Assembly: GCA_020026075.1 (NCBI GenBank)
Contig: JAHHQZ010000010.1
Span: 1-51,796 of the forward strand
Reading direction: 5' to 3'
Source of the DNA: Actinobacillus sp.
GTDB lineage: Bacteria; Pseudomonadota; Gammaproteobacteria; Enterobacterales; Pasteurellaceae
Length of the DNA: 51,796 bases
Below are positions 43,355 to 50,844 of the stretch, in pieces. The notes below the pieces were generated by a model that did not search any database, was not told the origin of the DNA, and saw only the letters and a program-made list of their open reading frames with translations. The translations under genes were made by a program, and so were the position numbers. Position 1 is the stretch's first letter; each line of letters opens with the position of its first letter.

Positions 43355-44257
43355 TTAACTTTCCTTAGATAAATGATCAAAATAAGAATGAAGTATAGGA
43401 TATTGGAAATGAAATCCCGCTTGCAACAAAGCATATGGCTGTGCTTTTTGGCTCGCCAGCAGTAATTGCGAACGTTCACCCAAAAGAATTTTCAATAGCA
43501 ACGCAGGCTGAAAACAATAAGCAGGACGCTGGCAAAACGCCGCCAAAGCACGGTTAAACGCCGCATTGGTTACTGCTTGCGGTGCAACAACATTAAACGC
43601 ACCGCTTAGGCTGGGATTTTCCAGCAAAAAAAGTAAAGCGTTCACGGCATCTTGTAAGGCGATCCACGCCCAATACTGCCTGCCGCTGCCAACGTTTCCG
43701 CCCAGTCCCCAACGGTAAAGTGGCAAAATTTTCTGTAAAATTCCGCCCTTAGGATCCAGCACTAAACCAAAGCGAGCAAGGCAAACACGCGTGTTGGCTT
43801 GCAAGGCGGTTTGCTCCCACGCCTGACAAAGACGAGCAGCGAAATCATCGCCGGCTGGGGTATTTTCACGAATCTCGCCCAACGGCACATCGCCATAAAA
43901 TCCCATTGCAGAGGCTGAAATAAACACGTTCGGCGGCGTGCGACTTTGGTTGATTTTCTGCACAAGGGCGCTGGTCAACGCAATGCGACTTTGCCATAAA
44001 TTCGCTTTCTGTGCTGCCGTCCAACGGCGAGCAAAAATTGGCTCCCCTGCTAAATTCACGACGGCATCGATGTCGTTTATGGCTAAATCATCTATATTTT
44101 CCAGCCAATTCACTTGCGAAAATAACACACTGCCCAGCTGTTGGCGGGCGGTGTGTTTATTTCTGGTTAAAGCGGTAACACTATAGCGGCGCTGTAAGCA
44201 GGCACTTAATAATGCTTTCCCAACAAATCCGCTGGCACCTGTTAAAAAAATATGCAT
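43355..44257 (-). CDS. yfcH: TIGR01777-family SDR oxidoreductase (YfcH-like)
   Basis: NAD(P)-dependent epimerase-like protein of 300 aa. The Rossmann motif TGASGFVGKAL is at the N-terminus, with VVNLAGEPIFARRW near residue 65 and SASAMGFYGD near residue 113. The C-terminal DUF1731-type tail (LLKILLGERSQLLLASQKAQP) is present. The substrate is unknown. It starts 2 bases after the argR stop. Confidence 0.9.
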   Translation of the reverse strand: MHIFLTGASGFVGKALLSACLQRRYSVTALTRNKHTARQQLGSVLFSQVNWLENIDDLAINDIDAVVNLAGEPIFARRWTAAQKANLWQSRIALTSALVQKINQSRTPPNVFISASAMGFYGDVPLGEIRENTPAGDDFAARLCQAWEQTALQANTRVCLARFGLVLDPKGGILQKILPLYRWGLGGNVGSGRQYWAWIALQDAVNALLFLLENPSLSGAFNVVAPQAVTNAAFNRALAAFCQRPAYCFQPALLLKILLGERSQLLLASQKAQPYALLQAGFHFQYPILHSYFDHLSKES

Positions 44258-44259
44258 TT

Positions 44260-44724
44260 TTATGCGACAGTTTCAAATAATTTTTCAACGTCTTGGGCAA
44301 GCCTAGTGATACGATAATTTTGGGTAGGTGTGATGAAAATGGTGTCATCGCCAGCGATGGTGCCTAAAATGCCTTCATTTTTTCCCAAATTATCCAACAA
44401 GCGTGCCACGAGTTGCGCCGCACCTGGACTGGTTTTGATCACCACCAGCATATCGTTGTGATCAATGTCTAACACCAAGTGACGCACAGGGGTTGCCGCC
44501 GTTGGCACGCTAAATTCACTCGGCAAACTGTACACGGTTTCCATTCGTGCATTTCTTGCACGCACCGCACCAAATTTGGTTAATAGTCGAGAAACTTTTG
44601 ATTGGTTCACGTTTTCAAAGCCCATATCCTGCAAGGCTTTAACAATTTCCCCCTGCGAGGCACAGCGTTCTTCCGTCAGTAAGGTTTTAAAGGCCGTTAA
44701 TAGGCCATCATTGCGTTCAGACAT
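44260..44724 (-). CDS. argR: Arginine repressor
   Basis: Arginine-dependent repressor of arginine genes. It is 154 aa. The winged-helix N-terminus (CASQGEIVKALQDMGFENVNQSKVSRLLTKFG) is followed by the hexamerisation/arginine-binding domain, with TIAGDDTIFI as the ligand motif. A palindromic operator lies just upstream, so it is probably autoregulated. Confidence 0.96.
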   Translation of the reverse strand: MSERNDGLLTAFKTLLTEERCASQGEIVKALQDMGFENVNQSKVSRLLTKFGAVRARNARMETVYSLPSEFSVPTAATPVRHLVLDIDHNDMLVVIKTSPGAAQLVARLLDNLGKNEGILGTIAGDDTIFITPTQNYRITRLAQDVEKLFETVA

Positions 44725-44767
44725 TCCGTTTCTCCAACCATCTTTCTAAATAAAAATTTCTGTATTC

Positions 44768-44781
44768 TGCATAAAAATGCA
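44768..44781. promoter_or_regulatory. Candidate ARG box upstream of argR
   Basis: TGCATAAAAATGCA is a near-perfect palindrome close to the ArgR half-site TGAAT-N4-ATTCA. It lies about 45 bases before the argR start. Confidence 0.5.
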
Positions 44782-44836
44782 AAAAATGTAAATAATACCC
44801 ACAGCGGATTATTCTACATCGCAGGGAAAGTTAAGG

Positions 44837-44842
44837 TATAAT
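44837..44842 (+). promoter_or_regulatory. Predicted -10 box for ratA-rnfH
   Basis: TATAAT with no clear -35. It is divergent from argR, about 87 bases before ratA. Confidence 0.4.
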
Positions 44843-44864
44843 GCCCCTTTTTATGCCAACGAAC

Positions 44865-44908
44865 TAGGCTGGAATTTTTACAGAAAAAACGTCAAAATTC
44901 CGGCGTAC
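44865..44908. repeat. Inverted pair of non-identical uptake-signal-like elements
   Basis: AGGCTGGAATTTTTAC (44866-44875 core) and AAAATTCCGGCGT (44897-44906 core) face each other. Their outer bases do not pair fully, so the pair is not kept for hairpin strength alone. It lies between the ratA promoter and start. Confidence 0.65.
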
Positions 44909-44928
44909 AATCTCTAAGGGGAAACCCA

Positions 44929-45363
44929 ATGCCCGAAGTAAAACAACACACGCTCGTGCCTTACAGTGCAAAACAAATGTATGATTTGGTGAATGATTAC
45001 GCCCAATACCCACAGTTTTTGTCAGGTTGTGTCGCCAGTCGCACCCTTAACCGCACGGATACAGAACTCACCGCCGAGCTAACCCTTAGCAAAGCGGGCG
45101 TAACCCAGCGTTTCACCACGCATAACACAATGGAGCCGCCGTATTGCATCAATATTGCATTAGTGGAAGGGGCGTTTAGACATTTGCGTGGTCAATGGCG
45201 TTTTGAACCCCTTGATGAACAAAGCTGCCAAGTGCATTTATTTTTTGATTTTGAATTTGCCAATCCGCTGGTGCAACGCCTGTTTAGTCCGCTTTTCACC
45301 ACGTTAATGGGCAAAATGGTGCAAGCCTTTAAGAACCGAGCAAAGGAGGTTTACGGTGTCTAA
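44929..45363 (+). CDS. ratA: RatA/COQ10-type START-domain protein
   Basis: A 144-aa polyketide-cyclase/START fold protein (VPYSAKQMYDLVNDYAQYPQFLSGC). In E. coli RatA was reported to block 70S association. The wider family includes COQ10, a ubiquinone chaperone, so both roles are possible. AAGGGG precedes the ATG. rnfH overlaps its 3' end by 8 bases. Confidence 0.9.
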   Translation: MPEVKQHTLVPYSAKQMYDLVNDYAQYPQFLSGCVASRTLNRTDTELTAELTLSKAGVTQRFTTHNTMEPPYCINIALVEGAFRHLRGQWRFEPLDEQSCQVHLFFDFEFANPLVQRLFSPLFTTLMGKMVQAFKNRAKEVYGV

Positions 45364-45709
45364 AATTCACATCGCCATCGCTTACGCATTACCTAAACGT
45401 CATTTTTTAAAATATTACGACCTACCCGCCGACAGCACAGTAGAAGATGCCTTACAGCAATCCAATTTGTTGCAACGTTTTCCAGAAATTGATTTAGCCC
45501 AAAGCCGACTCGGTATTTTTAGTCGTCCTGTGAAATTAAGCGATCCGCTCAAAGATGGCGATCGCATTGAAATTTACCGTCCGCTGTTGGCGGATCCGAA
45601 AGAAATTCGCCGCCAGCGTGCCGAACAGCAACGAGAAAAAGAGCGTCAAGAAAAACGTAATGCCAAGTTGCAACAGCAAATTGAACGCACGGCAAAAAAA
45701 GCCCTTTAA
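45356..45709 (+). CDS. rnfH: RnfH-family ubiquitin-fold protein
   Basis: A 117-aa beta-grasp protein (IHIAIAYALPKRHFLKYYDLP, GDRIEIYRPLLADPKEIRRQRA) with a basic, Gln/Lys-rich C-terminal helix. Its role is not established; it is almost always beside ratA. The start is GTG with AAAGGAGG upstream, overlapping ratA, so translation is coupled. Confidence 0.9.
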   Translation: MSKIHIAIAYALPKRHFLKYYDLPADSTVEDALQQSNLLQRFPEIDLAQSRLGIFSRPVKLSDPLKDGDRIEIYRPLLADPKEIRRQRAEQQREKERQEKRNAKLQQQIERTAKKAL

Positions 45710-45747
45710 CGCCCACTAACACCAAAGACAACAAAATTTTGCAAAAT

Positions 45748-45757
45748 ATTCCAGCCT
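45748..45757 (-). repeat. Uptake-signal-like core after rnfH, variant AGGCTGGAAT
   Basis: On the minus strand the core is followed by ATTTTGC and AAAATTTTG. It is a single copy in the rnfH-roxA gap. Confidence 0.6.
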
Positions 45758-45777
45758 ACGCCCATGAAGGATCTTCA

Positions 45778-47103
45778 ATGAAAAGTATTTTACCTGCCCA
45801 TATCACCCCTGAAATTTTCCTACGTGATTACTGGCAAAAGCGCCCTTTACTTATTCGTCAAGGCTTGCCACAAATTAAAGCCTTCACGCACGATGGTGAG
45901 TTTACGCCACAAGATGTGCTCAATGCTGCCCTTGAAAGCGAAAACGCACGCTTAATCAAGCGTTTTTCCGATGACGACTGGCAACTTTTCACCAGCCCCC
46001 TAAGCCTTGATGATTTAGAAAATCTGCCTGAAAAATGGTCGCTTTTGGTGCAGAACATTGAAGGCCTCGTGCCTGCCATTGGCGAATTATGGCGAGCGTT
46101 TTCCTTTATTCCGCAATGGGCGCGCGATGATATTATGGTGTCCTATGCACCGCAAGGAGGCTCGGTCGGTAAACATTATGACGAGTACGATGTATTTCTC
46201 GTGCAAGGCTACGGCAAACGCCGTTGGCAGCTCGGCAAATGGTGTGATCCCAACACAGAATTTAAACCGAACCAGCCCATTCGCATTTTTGACGATATGG
46301 GCGAACTGGTGCTTGATGAAGTATTTGAACCTGGCGATGTCTTGTATGTGCCATCACGAATGGCGCATTTTGGCGTGGCAGAAACGGAATCCTTAACTTT
46401 TTCTTTCGGCTTGCGTTTCCCTGCGACAGCAGATTTGCTGACGGCGGTCAACGATGAAATGCAATGCCCAAGCAACGAAATGCTGTCGGCGTTTCGTAGT
46501 TTATTGCAACGTCCAATGCGTTTTACGCCAAACGCCCAGCCTTGTGGCGAAGTGTCCAGCCAAACCTTACAAGCAATGAAACAGCAATTTTTACAACAAC
46601 TGTTAGAAAATGAGCAATTTGATACCCTGTTCCAACAAGCAGCAATGACCCAGCTCAGCCAGCGTCAATATCCTTCTTACGCAACGCAGATGATCGTGGA
46701 TCCTAATTGCGATCACTGGCAAGACGCAGATCTAGCGGATGATGATCTTGATGACTTAGAAGTGTTTGATAGTATCGATGACTCAGCGTACGAAAACGAA
46801 GAAATGTGGGATACGGATACCCTTTGTGCCTTTTTACAAGAACACAATACTGGGCTTTTACAAGATGCGAGCAATAAAATTCTCTATGTACAGCACGCAA
46901 ATGAGTTAAAGGTTTACATTAACGGCGAACACATTGACGAACTCACGCCACAAAGTGCTAAGCTAATGAAACGCTTTGCCGATGGCGAACAAATTCAATG
47001 GCAAGATTTACAGCCATTCCCTGAAAATGAACGCTTGCTGCTGCTTGATGATATTTGTAACTGGCTAGAAGATGGCTGGTTAACCACGACCAATAAAGGA
47101 TAA
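45778..47103 (+). CDS. roxA: Ribosomal oxygenase, JmjC/cupin type (YcfD-like)
   Basis: Fe(II)/2-oxoglutarate oxygenase; the E. coli homologue hydroxylates an arginine of ribosomal protein L16. Iron ligands are His133 and Asp135 (GKHYDEYDVF) and His197 (RMAHFGV). I start at the ATG at 45778 with AAGGA upstream (441 aa); the frame extends to a TTG in the repeat before it. It is about 68 residues longer than E. coli YcfD (373). Much of the excess is an acidic stretch near residues 312-345 (DADLADDDLDDLEVFDS...). rpoH begins 3 bases after the stop. Confidence 0.93.
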   Translation: MKSILPAHITPEIFLRDYWQKRPLLIRQGLPQIKAFTHDGEFTPQDVLNAALESENARLIKRFSDDDWQLFTSPLSLDDLENLPEKWSLLVQNIEGLVPAIGELWRAFSFIPQWARDDIMVSYAPQGGSVGKHYDEYDVFLVQGYGKRRWQLGKWCDPNTEFKPNQPIRIFDDMGELVLDEVFEPGDVLYVPSRMAHFGVAETESLTFSFGLRFPATADLLTAVNDEMQCPSNEMLSAFRSLLQRPMRFTPNAQPCGEVSSQTLQAMKQQFLQQLLENEQFDTLFQQAAMTQLSQRQYPSYATQMIVDPNCDHWQDADLADDDLDDLEVFDSIDDSAYENEEMWDTDTLCAFLQEHNTGLLQDASNKILYVQHANELKVYINGEHIDELTPQSAKLMKRFADGEQIQWQDLQPFPENERLLLLDDICNWLEDGWLTTTNKG

Positions 47104-47106
47104 ATT

Positions 47107-48129
47107 ATGATTGAAAAACACATCGATACTGACTTTGAAGAACTGTATGACGATGATCTCGCCGATGATGAGCCTGATTTTGATGATGATAACGAAGTGT
47201 TTGATCCTAAATGGGCAGAAGAACCCAATGAAAAGTTTCCCTTAGCCGCTGCGAATAAAAAGCAACTACCTGCAACCAAAACCAGTCATTCACGTGAGCT
47301 GGCAGTGGTTCCCAAAGGCAACATTGAAAGCTATATTCATCTCGCCTATGAACAGCCTATGCTCACCGCCGAAGAAGAAAAATCCCTTGCGGAACGGGTG
47401 TATTATCACGGTGATCCAGCGGCAGCTCGCAAGCTGGTAATGTCGCATTTGCGTTTTGTGATCCACGTTGCACGTGGCTATTCTGGCTATGGCTTGCCGT
47501 TAGCGGATTTGATCCAAGAAGGCACCGTGGGCTTAATGAAAGCGGTGAAACGTTTCAACCCTGAAATGGGCGTGCGTTTGGTGTCCTTTGCCGTGCATTG
47601 GATCAAAGCGGAAATTCACGAGTATGTGCTGAAAAACTGGCGCATTGTGAAAGTCGCCACCACCAAATCGCAACGCAAACTCTTTTTCAACCTACGCAAA
47701 AACAAAAAACGCTTAGGCTGGTTCAACGACAGCGAAGTCAAGCTCGTTGCCAAAGAGTTAGGGGTTACGCCAAAAGATGTGCTAGAAATGGAAAGCCGTA
47801 TGTCAGGGGCGGATTTTGGTTACGATCTGCCAACGGATGACAAAGAAGAAAGCACTTTTGCGCCCACCCTTTATTTGGAAGATAAACGCTCGGATTTTGC
47901 GGCTGATTTGGAAAACGAAAACTTTGAAAATCAAGCCACTGATCAAGTGATTAATGCATTGGAAACCTTAGATCCTCGTAGCCAAGATATTATCCGTTCT
48001 CGCTGGCTGGACGATGACAACAAAGCCACTTTACACGACTTGGCGAAAAAATATAACATTTCCGCCGAACGTGTGCGTCAGCTTGAATCTAATGCTTTGA
48101 AAAAACTGAAAAATGCTGTCAACCTTTAA
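47107..48129 (+). CDS. rpoH: RNA polymerase sigma-32 factor with acidic N-terminal extension
   Basis: Heat-shock sigma factor. The core is clear from residue ~65: GNIESYIHLA, region 2 (SHLRFVIHVARGYSGYGLPLADLIQEG), the RpoH box QRKLFFNLRK, and region 4 (RVRQLESNALKKL). It is 340 aa against 284 in E. coli. Some 57 residues are added at the N-terminus, very acidic over residues 8-33. The start is well supported (AAAGGA 7 bases upstream, 3 bases after roxA), so the extension looks real. The head could affect turnover or chaperone control, but that is speculation. Confidence 0.95.
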   Translation: MIEKHIDTDFEELYDDDLADDEPDFDDDNEVFDPKWAEEPNEKFPLAAANKKQLPATKTSHSRELAVVPKGNIESYIHLAYEQPMLTAEEEKSLAERVYYHGDPAAARKLVMSHLRFVIHVARGYSGYGLPLADLIQEGTVGLMKAVKRFNPEMGVRLVSFAVHWIKAEIHEYVLKNWRIVKVATTKSQRKLFFNLRKNKKRLGWFNDSEVKLVAKELGVTPKDVLEMESRMSGADFGYDLPTDDKEESTFAPTLYLEDKRSDFAADLENENFENQATDQVINALETLDPRSQDIIRSRWLDDDNKATLHDLAKKYNISAERVRQLESNALKKLKNAVNL

Positions 48130-48133
48130 GCCT

Positions 48134-49042
48134 ATGCCAAATTCACAAAAAAATCTCAAAAATTCCGACCTACTCCCCCAAGGACTTTCGACGGCTTGCC
48201 TAAACGACAAGCCGTGGCGCTTGTTCTTAAAATTATTTTGGGCAAGAACGCTGGAAAATAACCTACCGCAAGCCGCAGGCTATTTAACCTACAGCACAAT
48301 GCTCGCCTTTGTGCCGCTCATAATGGTCGTGTTTTCGATTTTTTCAGCCTTCCCTGTTTTTCACGACATCAGTCTGCAATTACAGGACTTCATTTACCAA
48401 AATTTCGCACCAGGCATCGGCGAAACTGTCGGCAAATATTTGCAACAATTTGTGGAAAATTCTCGACAAATGAGCGCCATCGGTATTGTGAGTTTGATCA
48501 TTGTGGCTTTAATGCTCATTCACTCCATTGATACCACGCTCAACCGCATTTGGGAAAACACAGAAAAACGCTCGGCGATGTCCTCTTTCACCATTTACTG
48601 GATGATTTTAACCTTAGGGCCTATCGTCATCACCATTAGCGTTGCGGTTAGCAGTTATTTAACCCTCGTGGCGAACGATTTAACCAGCGACTGGCAACTG
48701 CCGTTTCGCTTGGAATTGCTCAAAATTGTGCCTTTTATTCTGGCGTGGGGAATTTTCACGCTGATTTACTTGCTCGTGCCTAATACAGAAGTCAACTGGC
48801 GTGACTCCGCCGCTGGGGCTTTGATCGCCGCCATTTTCTTCACGCTCGGCAAGCAAGTGTTTAACTGGTACATCACCACGTTCCCCTCTTATCACTTAAT
48901 TTATGGTGCAATGGCGACACTGCCGATTTTGCTACTTTGGTTGCAATTAAGCTGGCTCGCCATTTTAGCGGGCGCTCAGCTAGCGGCCGTACTGCAAAAC
49001 TTACGCCTTATTCGCCAATTTAAACAGGAAAATTCTCAATGA
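48134..49042 (+). CDS. yihY: YihY/UPF0761 family inner-membrane protein
   Basis: A 302-aa protein with six membrane helices. It is sometimes annotated ribonuclease BN, which is not correct for E. coli YihY. Typical runs are AAGYLTYSTMLAFVPLIMVVFSIF, HSIDTTLNRIWENTEKRS and FPSYHLIYGAMATLPILLLW. The start is uncertain: 48113 (in rpoH) or 48134, neither with a clear ribosome site. The 30-residue N-terminus is unlike relatives and contains an uptake-signal-like core read as NSDL. dtd overlaps its stop by 4 bases. Confidence 0.88.
   Translation: MPNSQKNLKNSDLLPQGLSTACLNDKPWRLFLKLFWARTLENNLPQAAGYLTYSTMLAFVPLIMVVFSIFSAFPVFHDISLQLQDFIYQNFAPGIGETVGKYLQQFVENSRQMSAIGIVSLIIVALMLIHSIDTTLNRIWENTEKRSAMSSFTIYWMILTLGPIVITISVAVSSYLTLVANDLTSDWQLPFRLELLKIVPFILAWGIFTLIYLLVPNTEVNWRDSAAGALIAAIFFTLGKQVFNWYITTFPSYHLIYGAMATLPILLLWLQLSWLAILAGAQLAAVLQNLRLIRQFKQENSQ
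48162..48171 (-). repeat. Uptake-signal-like core at the 5' end of yihY
   Basis: ATTCCGACCT on the coding strand, preceded by an AAAAAAATCTCAAAA tract. It is read as NSDL in a non-conserved leader. Confidence 0.7.
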
Positions 49043-49473
49043 TTGCTTTTATTCAACGTGTCAAACAAGCGAGCGTCAGTGTCGCTGGCGAACAAATTTC
49101 ACAAATTAACGCAGGCTTGCTGGTGCTACTCGGCGTAGAAAAAGACGATGACGAAACCAAAGCACGCAAGCTGTTAGACAAAGTGCTGAACTACCGCATT
49201 TTTGCCGATGACGCAGGCAAAATGAATTTAGGCTTGCTCGCCGTGCAAGGCGAATTGCTGGTGGTATCGCAGTTCACCTTAGCCGCTGACACGCAAAAAG
49301 GCTTGTGTCCAAGCTTTTCCAAAGGGGCGGAACCTGCCAAAGCGGAACAGCTTTACCAGTATTTTTTGCAAGAAGCACAAAAACAGCTCCCAACCCAAGC
49401 AGGACAATTTGCCACCGATATGCAAGTGTCACTCATCAACGATGGCCCCGTTAGTTTTTGGTTACAGGTCTAA
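49039..49473 (+). CDS. dtd: D-aminoacyl-tRNA deacylase
   Basis: Removes D-amino acids (and Gly) mischarged on tRNA. It is 144 aa. FIQRVKQASVSV starts the fold. The two active-site motifs are SQFTL near residue 78 and NDGPVSF (cis Gly-Pro) near residue 135. The start overlaps the yihY stop as ATGA. Confidence 0.96.
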   Translation: MIAFIQRVKQASVSVAGEQISQINAGLLVLLGVEKDDDETKARKLLDKVLNYRIFADDAGKMNLGLLAVQGELLVVSQFTLAADTQKGLCPSFSKGAEPAKAEQLYQYFLQEAQKQLPTQAGQFATDMQVSLINDGPVSFWLQV

Positions 49474-49475
49474 AA

Positions 49476-50771
49476 ATGAACGCAATCACACTCCCCCCAG
49501 CGAGCCAAATTCAAGGGGAAATCACCCTACCTGGCTCAAAAAGTTTAAGTAACCGAGCCTTGTTGCTCGCCGCACTTAGCGAAACACCCTGCCGTTTACA
49601 CAATTTGCTGGATTGCGATGACACTCGCCATATGCGCAACGCCCTCTCGCAACTCGGCGTGAAACTCTCATTCAGCGATAATTTTCGCCAAGCCGATGTG
49701 CAAGGCACGCAAGGGTGCTGGCTCGCACCAAATGCACCACTTTTTTTAGGAAACGCAGGCACAGCAATGCGTTTTCTCACCGCCGCCTTATGTTTAAACC
49801 CTGACAATACCGAGCGAGCGAATATCTACTTAACTGGCGAGCCAAGAATGCAAGAGCGTCCGATTGCGGATTTGGTTGACGCATTACGTCAAGGCGGCGC
49901 GGAAATTTCCTACGAAAAAACCACAGGCTATCCGCCGTTGACTTTACATTCTGTGCCATTGAAAGGCGGCAAAATCACCATTCGTGGCGACATTTCATCA
50001 CAATTTTTAAGTGCGATTTTGATGGTTCTCCCCTTAGCGCAACAGGATTCGGAAATCGAAATTCTCGGTACGCTCGTTTCTAAGCCTTACGTGGAAATGA
50101 CCTTGAAAATGATGGCGCAATTCGGCGTACAAGCAAAATGGCAAGGTCGGAATATTTTCATAAAAAGTGGTCAAACTTACCACGCACCAGCGGATTATTA
50201 CGTGGAAGGCGATGCGTCCAGTGCATCCTATTTTATGGCAGCAGCGGCCATCGCAGGCGAAGTGACCGTTCACGGCATTGATCAATATAGCCTGCAAGGG
50301 GATCGCCAATTTGCTGACGTTCTCGCTCAAATGGGGGCGAAGGTAACCTATGGCACGCATTGCATTCACGTCAAAAAAGGGGAAAAACTGCAAGGCTTAC
50401 AGCGTGATCATAATGCGATCCCTGATGCGGCGATGACCTTAGCCACGCTTGCGCTGTTTGCGGAAAATTACACCTGCATTCAAAACGTTGCCAACTGGCG
50501 AGTGAAAGAAACAGATCGCCTGCACGCAATGGCGCACGAGTTACAAAAGATCGGCGCAAGCGTTGTGGAAGGATCGGATTCTTTGCAAGTTGCGCCACTT
50601 GATAAAGCCAATTATCACCCACAGCCCATTGAAACCTACCGTGATCACCGCATTGCGATGTGTTTTGCATTAACCACTTTCGCTGGCAAGCCTGTCACGT
50701 TGCTGGATCCTACTTGCGTGAATAAAACTTTTCCGCAATTTTTCAGCGAATGGCAACGCTTAACCTCGTAA
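49476..50771 (+). CDS. aroA: 3-phosphoshikimate 1-carboxyvinyltransferase (EPSP synthase)
   Basis: Sixth step of the shikimate pathway. It is 431 aa from the ATG at 49476 (E. coli 427), 2 bases after the dtd stop. Signatures are LPGSKSLSNRALLLAAL, LGNAGTAMRFLTAAL, GEPRMQERPI, VEGDASSASYF and RVKETDRLHAMAHEL. PEP-site Gly96 (LGNAGTA) is the class I, glyphosate-sensitive type. An exact core is read as GRNI at 50144. Confidence 0.97.
   Translation: MNAITLPPASQIQGEITLPGSKSLSNRALLLAALSETPCRLHNLLDCDDTRHMRNALSQLGVKLSFSDNFRQADVQGTQGCWLAPNAPLFLGNAGTAMRFLTAALCLNPDNTERANIYLTGEPRMQERPIADLVDALRQGGAEISYEKTTGYPPLTLHSVPLKGGKITIRGDISSQFLSAILMVLPLAQQDSEIEILGTLVSKPYVEMTLKMMAQFGVQAKWQGRNIFIKSGQTYHAPADYYVEGDASSASYFMAAAAIAGEVTVHGIDQYSLQGDRQFADVLAQMGAKVTYGTHCIHVKKGEKLQGLQRDHNAIPDAAMTLATLALFAENYTCIQNVANWRVKETDRLHAMAHELQKIGASVVEGSDSLQVAPLDKANYHPQPIETYRDHRIAMCFALTTFAGKPVTLLDPTCVNKTFPQFFSEWQRLTS
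50144..50153 (+). repeat. Uptake-signal-like core inside aroA
   Basis: AGGTCGGAAT then ATTTTCATAAAAAG. It is read as GRNI in KWQGRNIFIK. Confidence 0.7.
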
Positions 50772-50783
50772 TCTTCAATTTAA

Positions 50784-50819
50784 GCAAGGTCGGAATATTG
50801 ACCAAAATTCCGACCTTGC
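50784..50819. terminator. Hairpin terminator of paired AGGTCGGAAT elements after aroA
   Basis: GCAAGGTCGGAAT and ATTCCGACCTTGC give a 13-bp perfect stem, then GTTTTC. The cores are 50787-50796 (+) and 50807-50816 (-). Confidence 0.82.
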
Positions 50820-50844
50820 GTTTTCAATTTTTATAAGGAATTTT

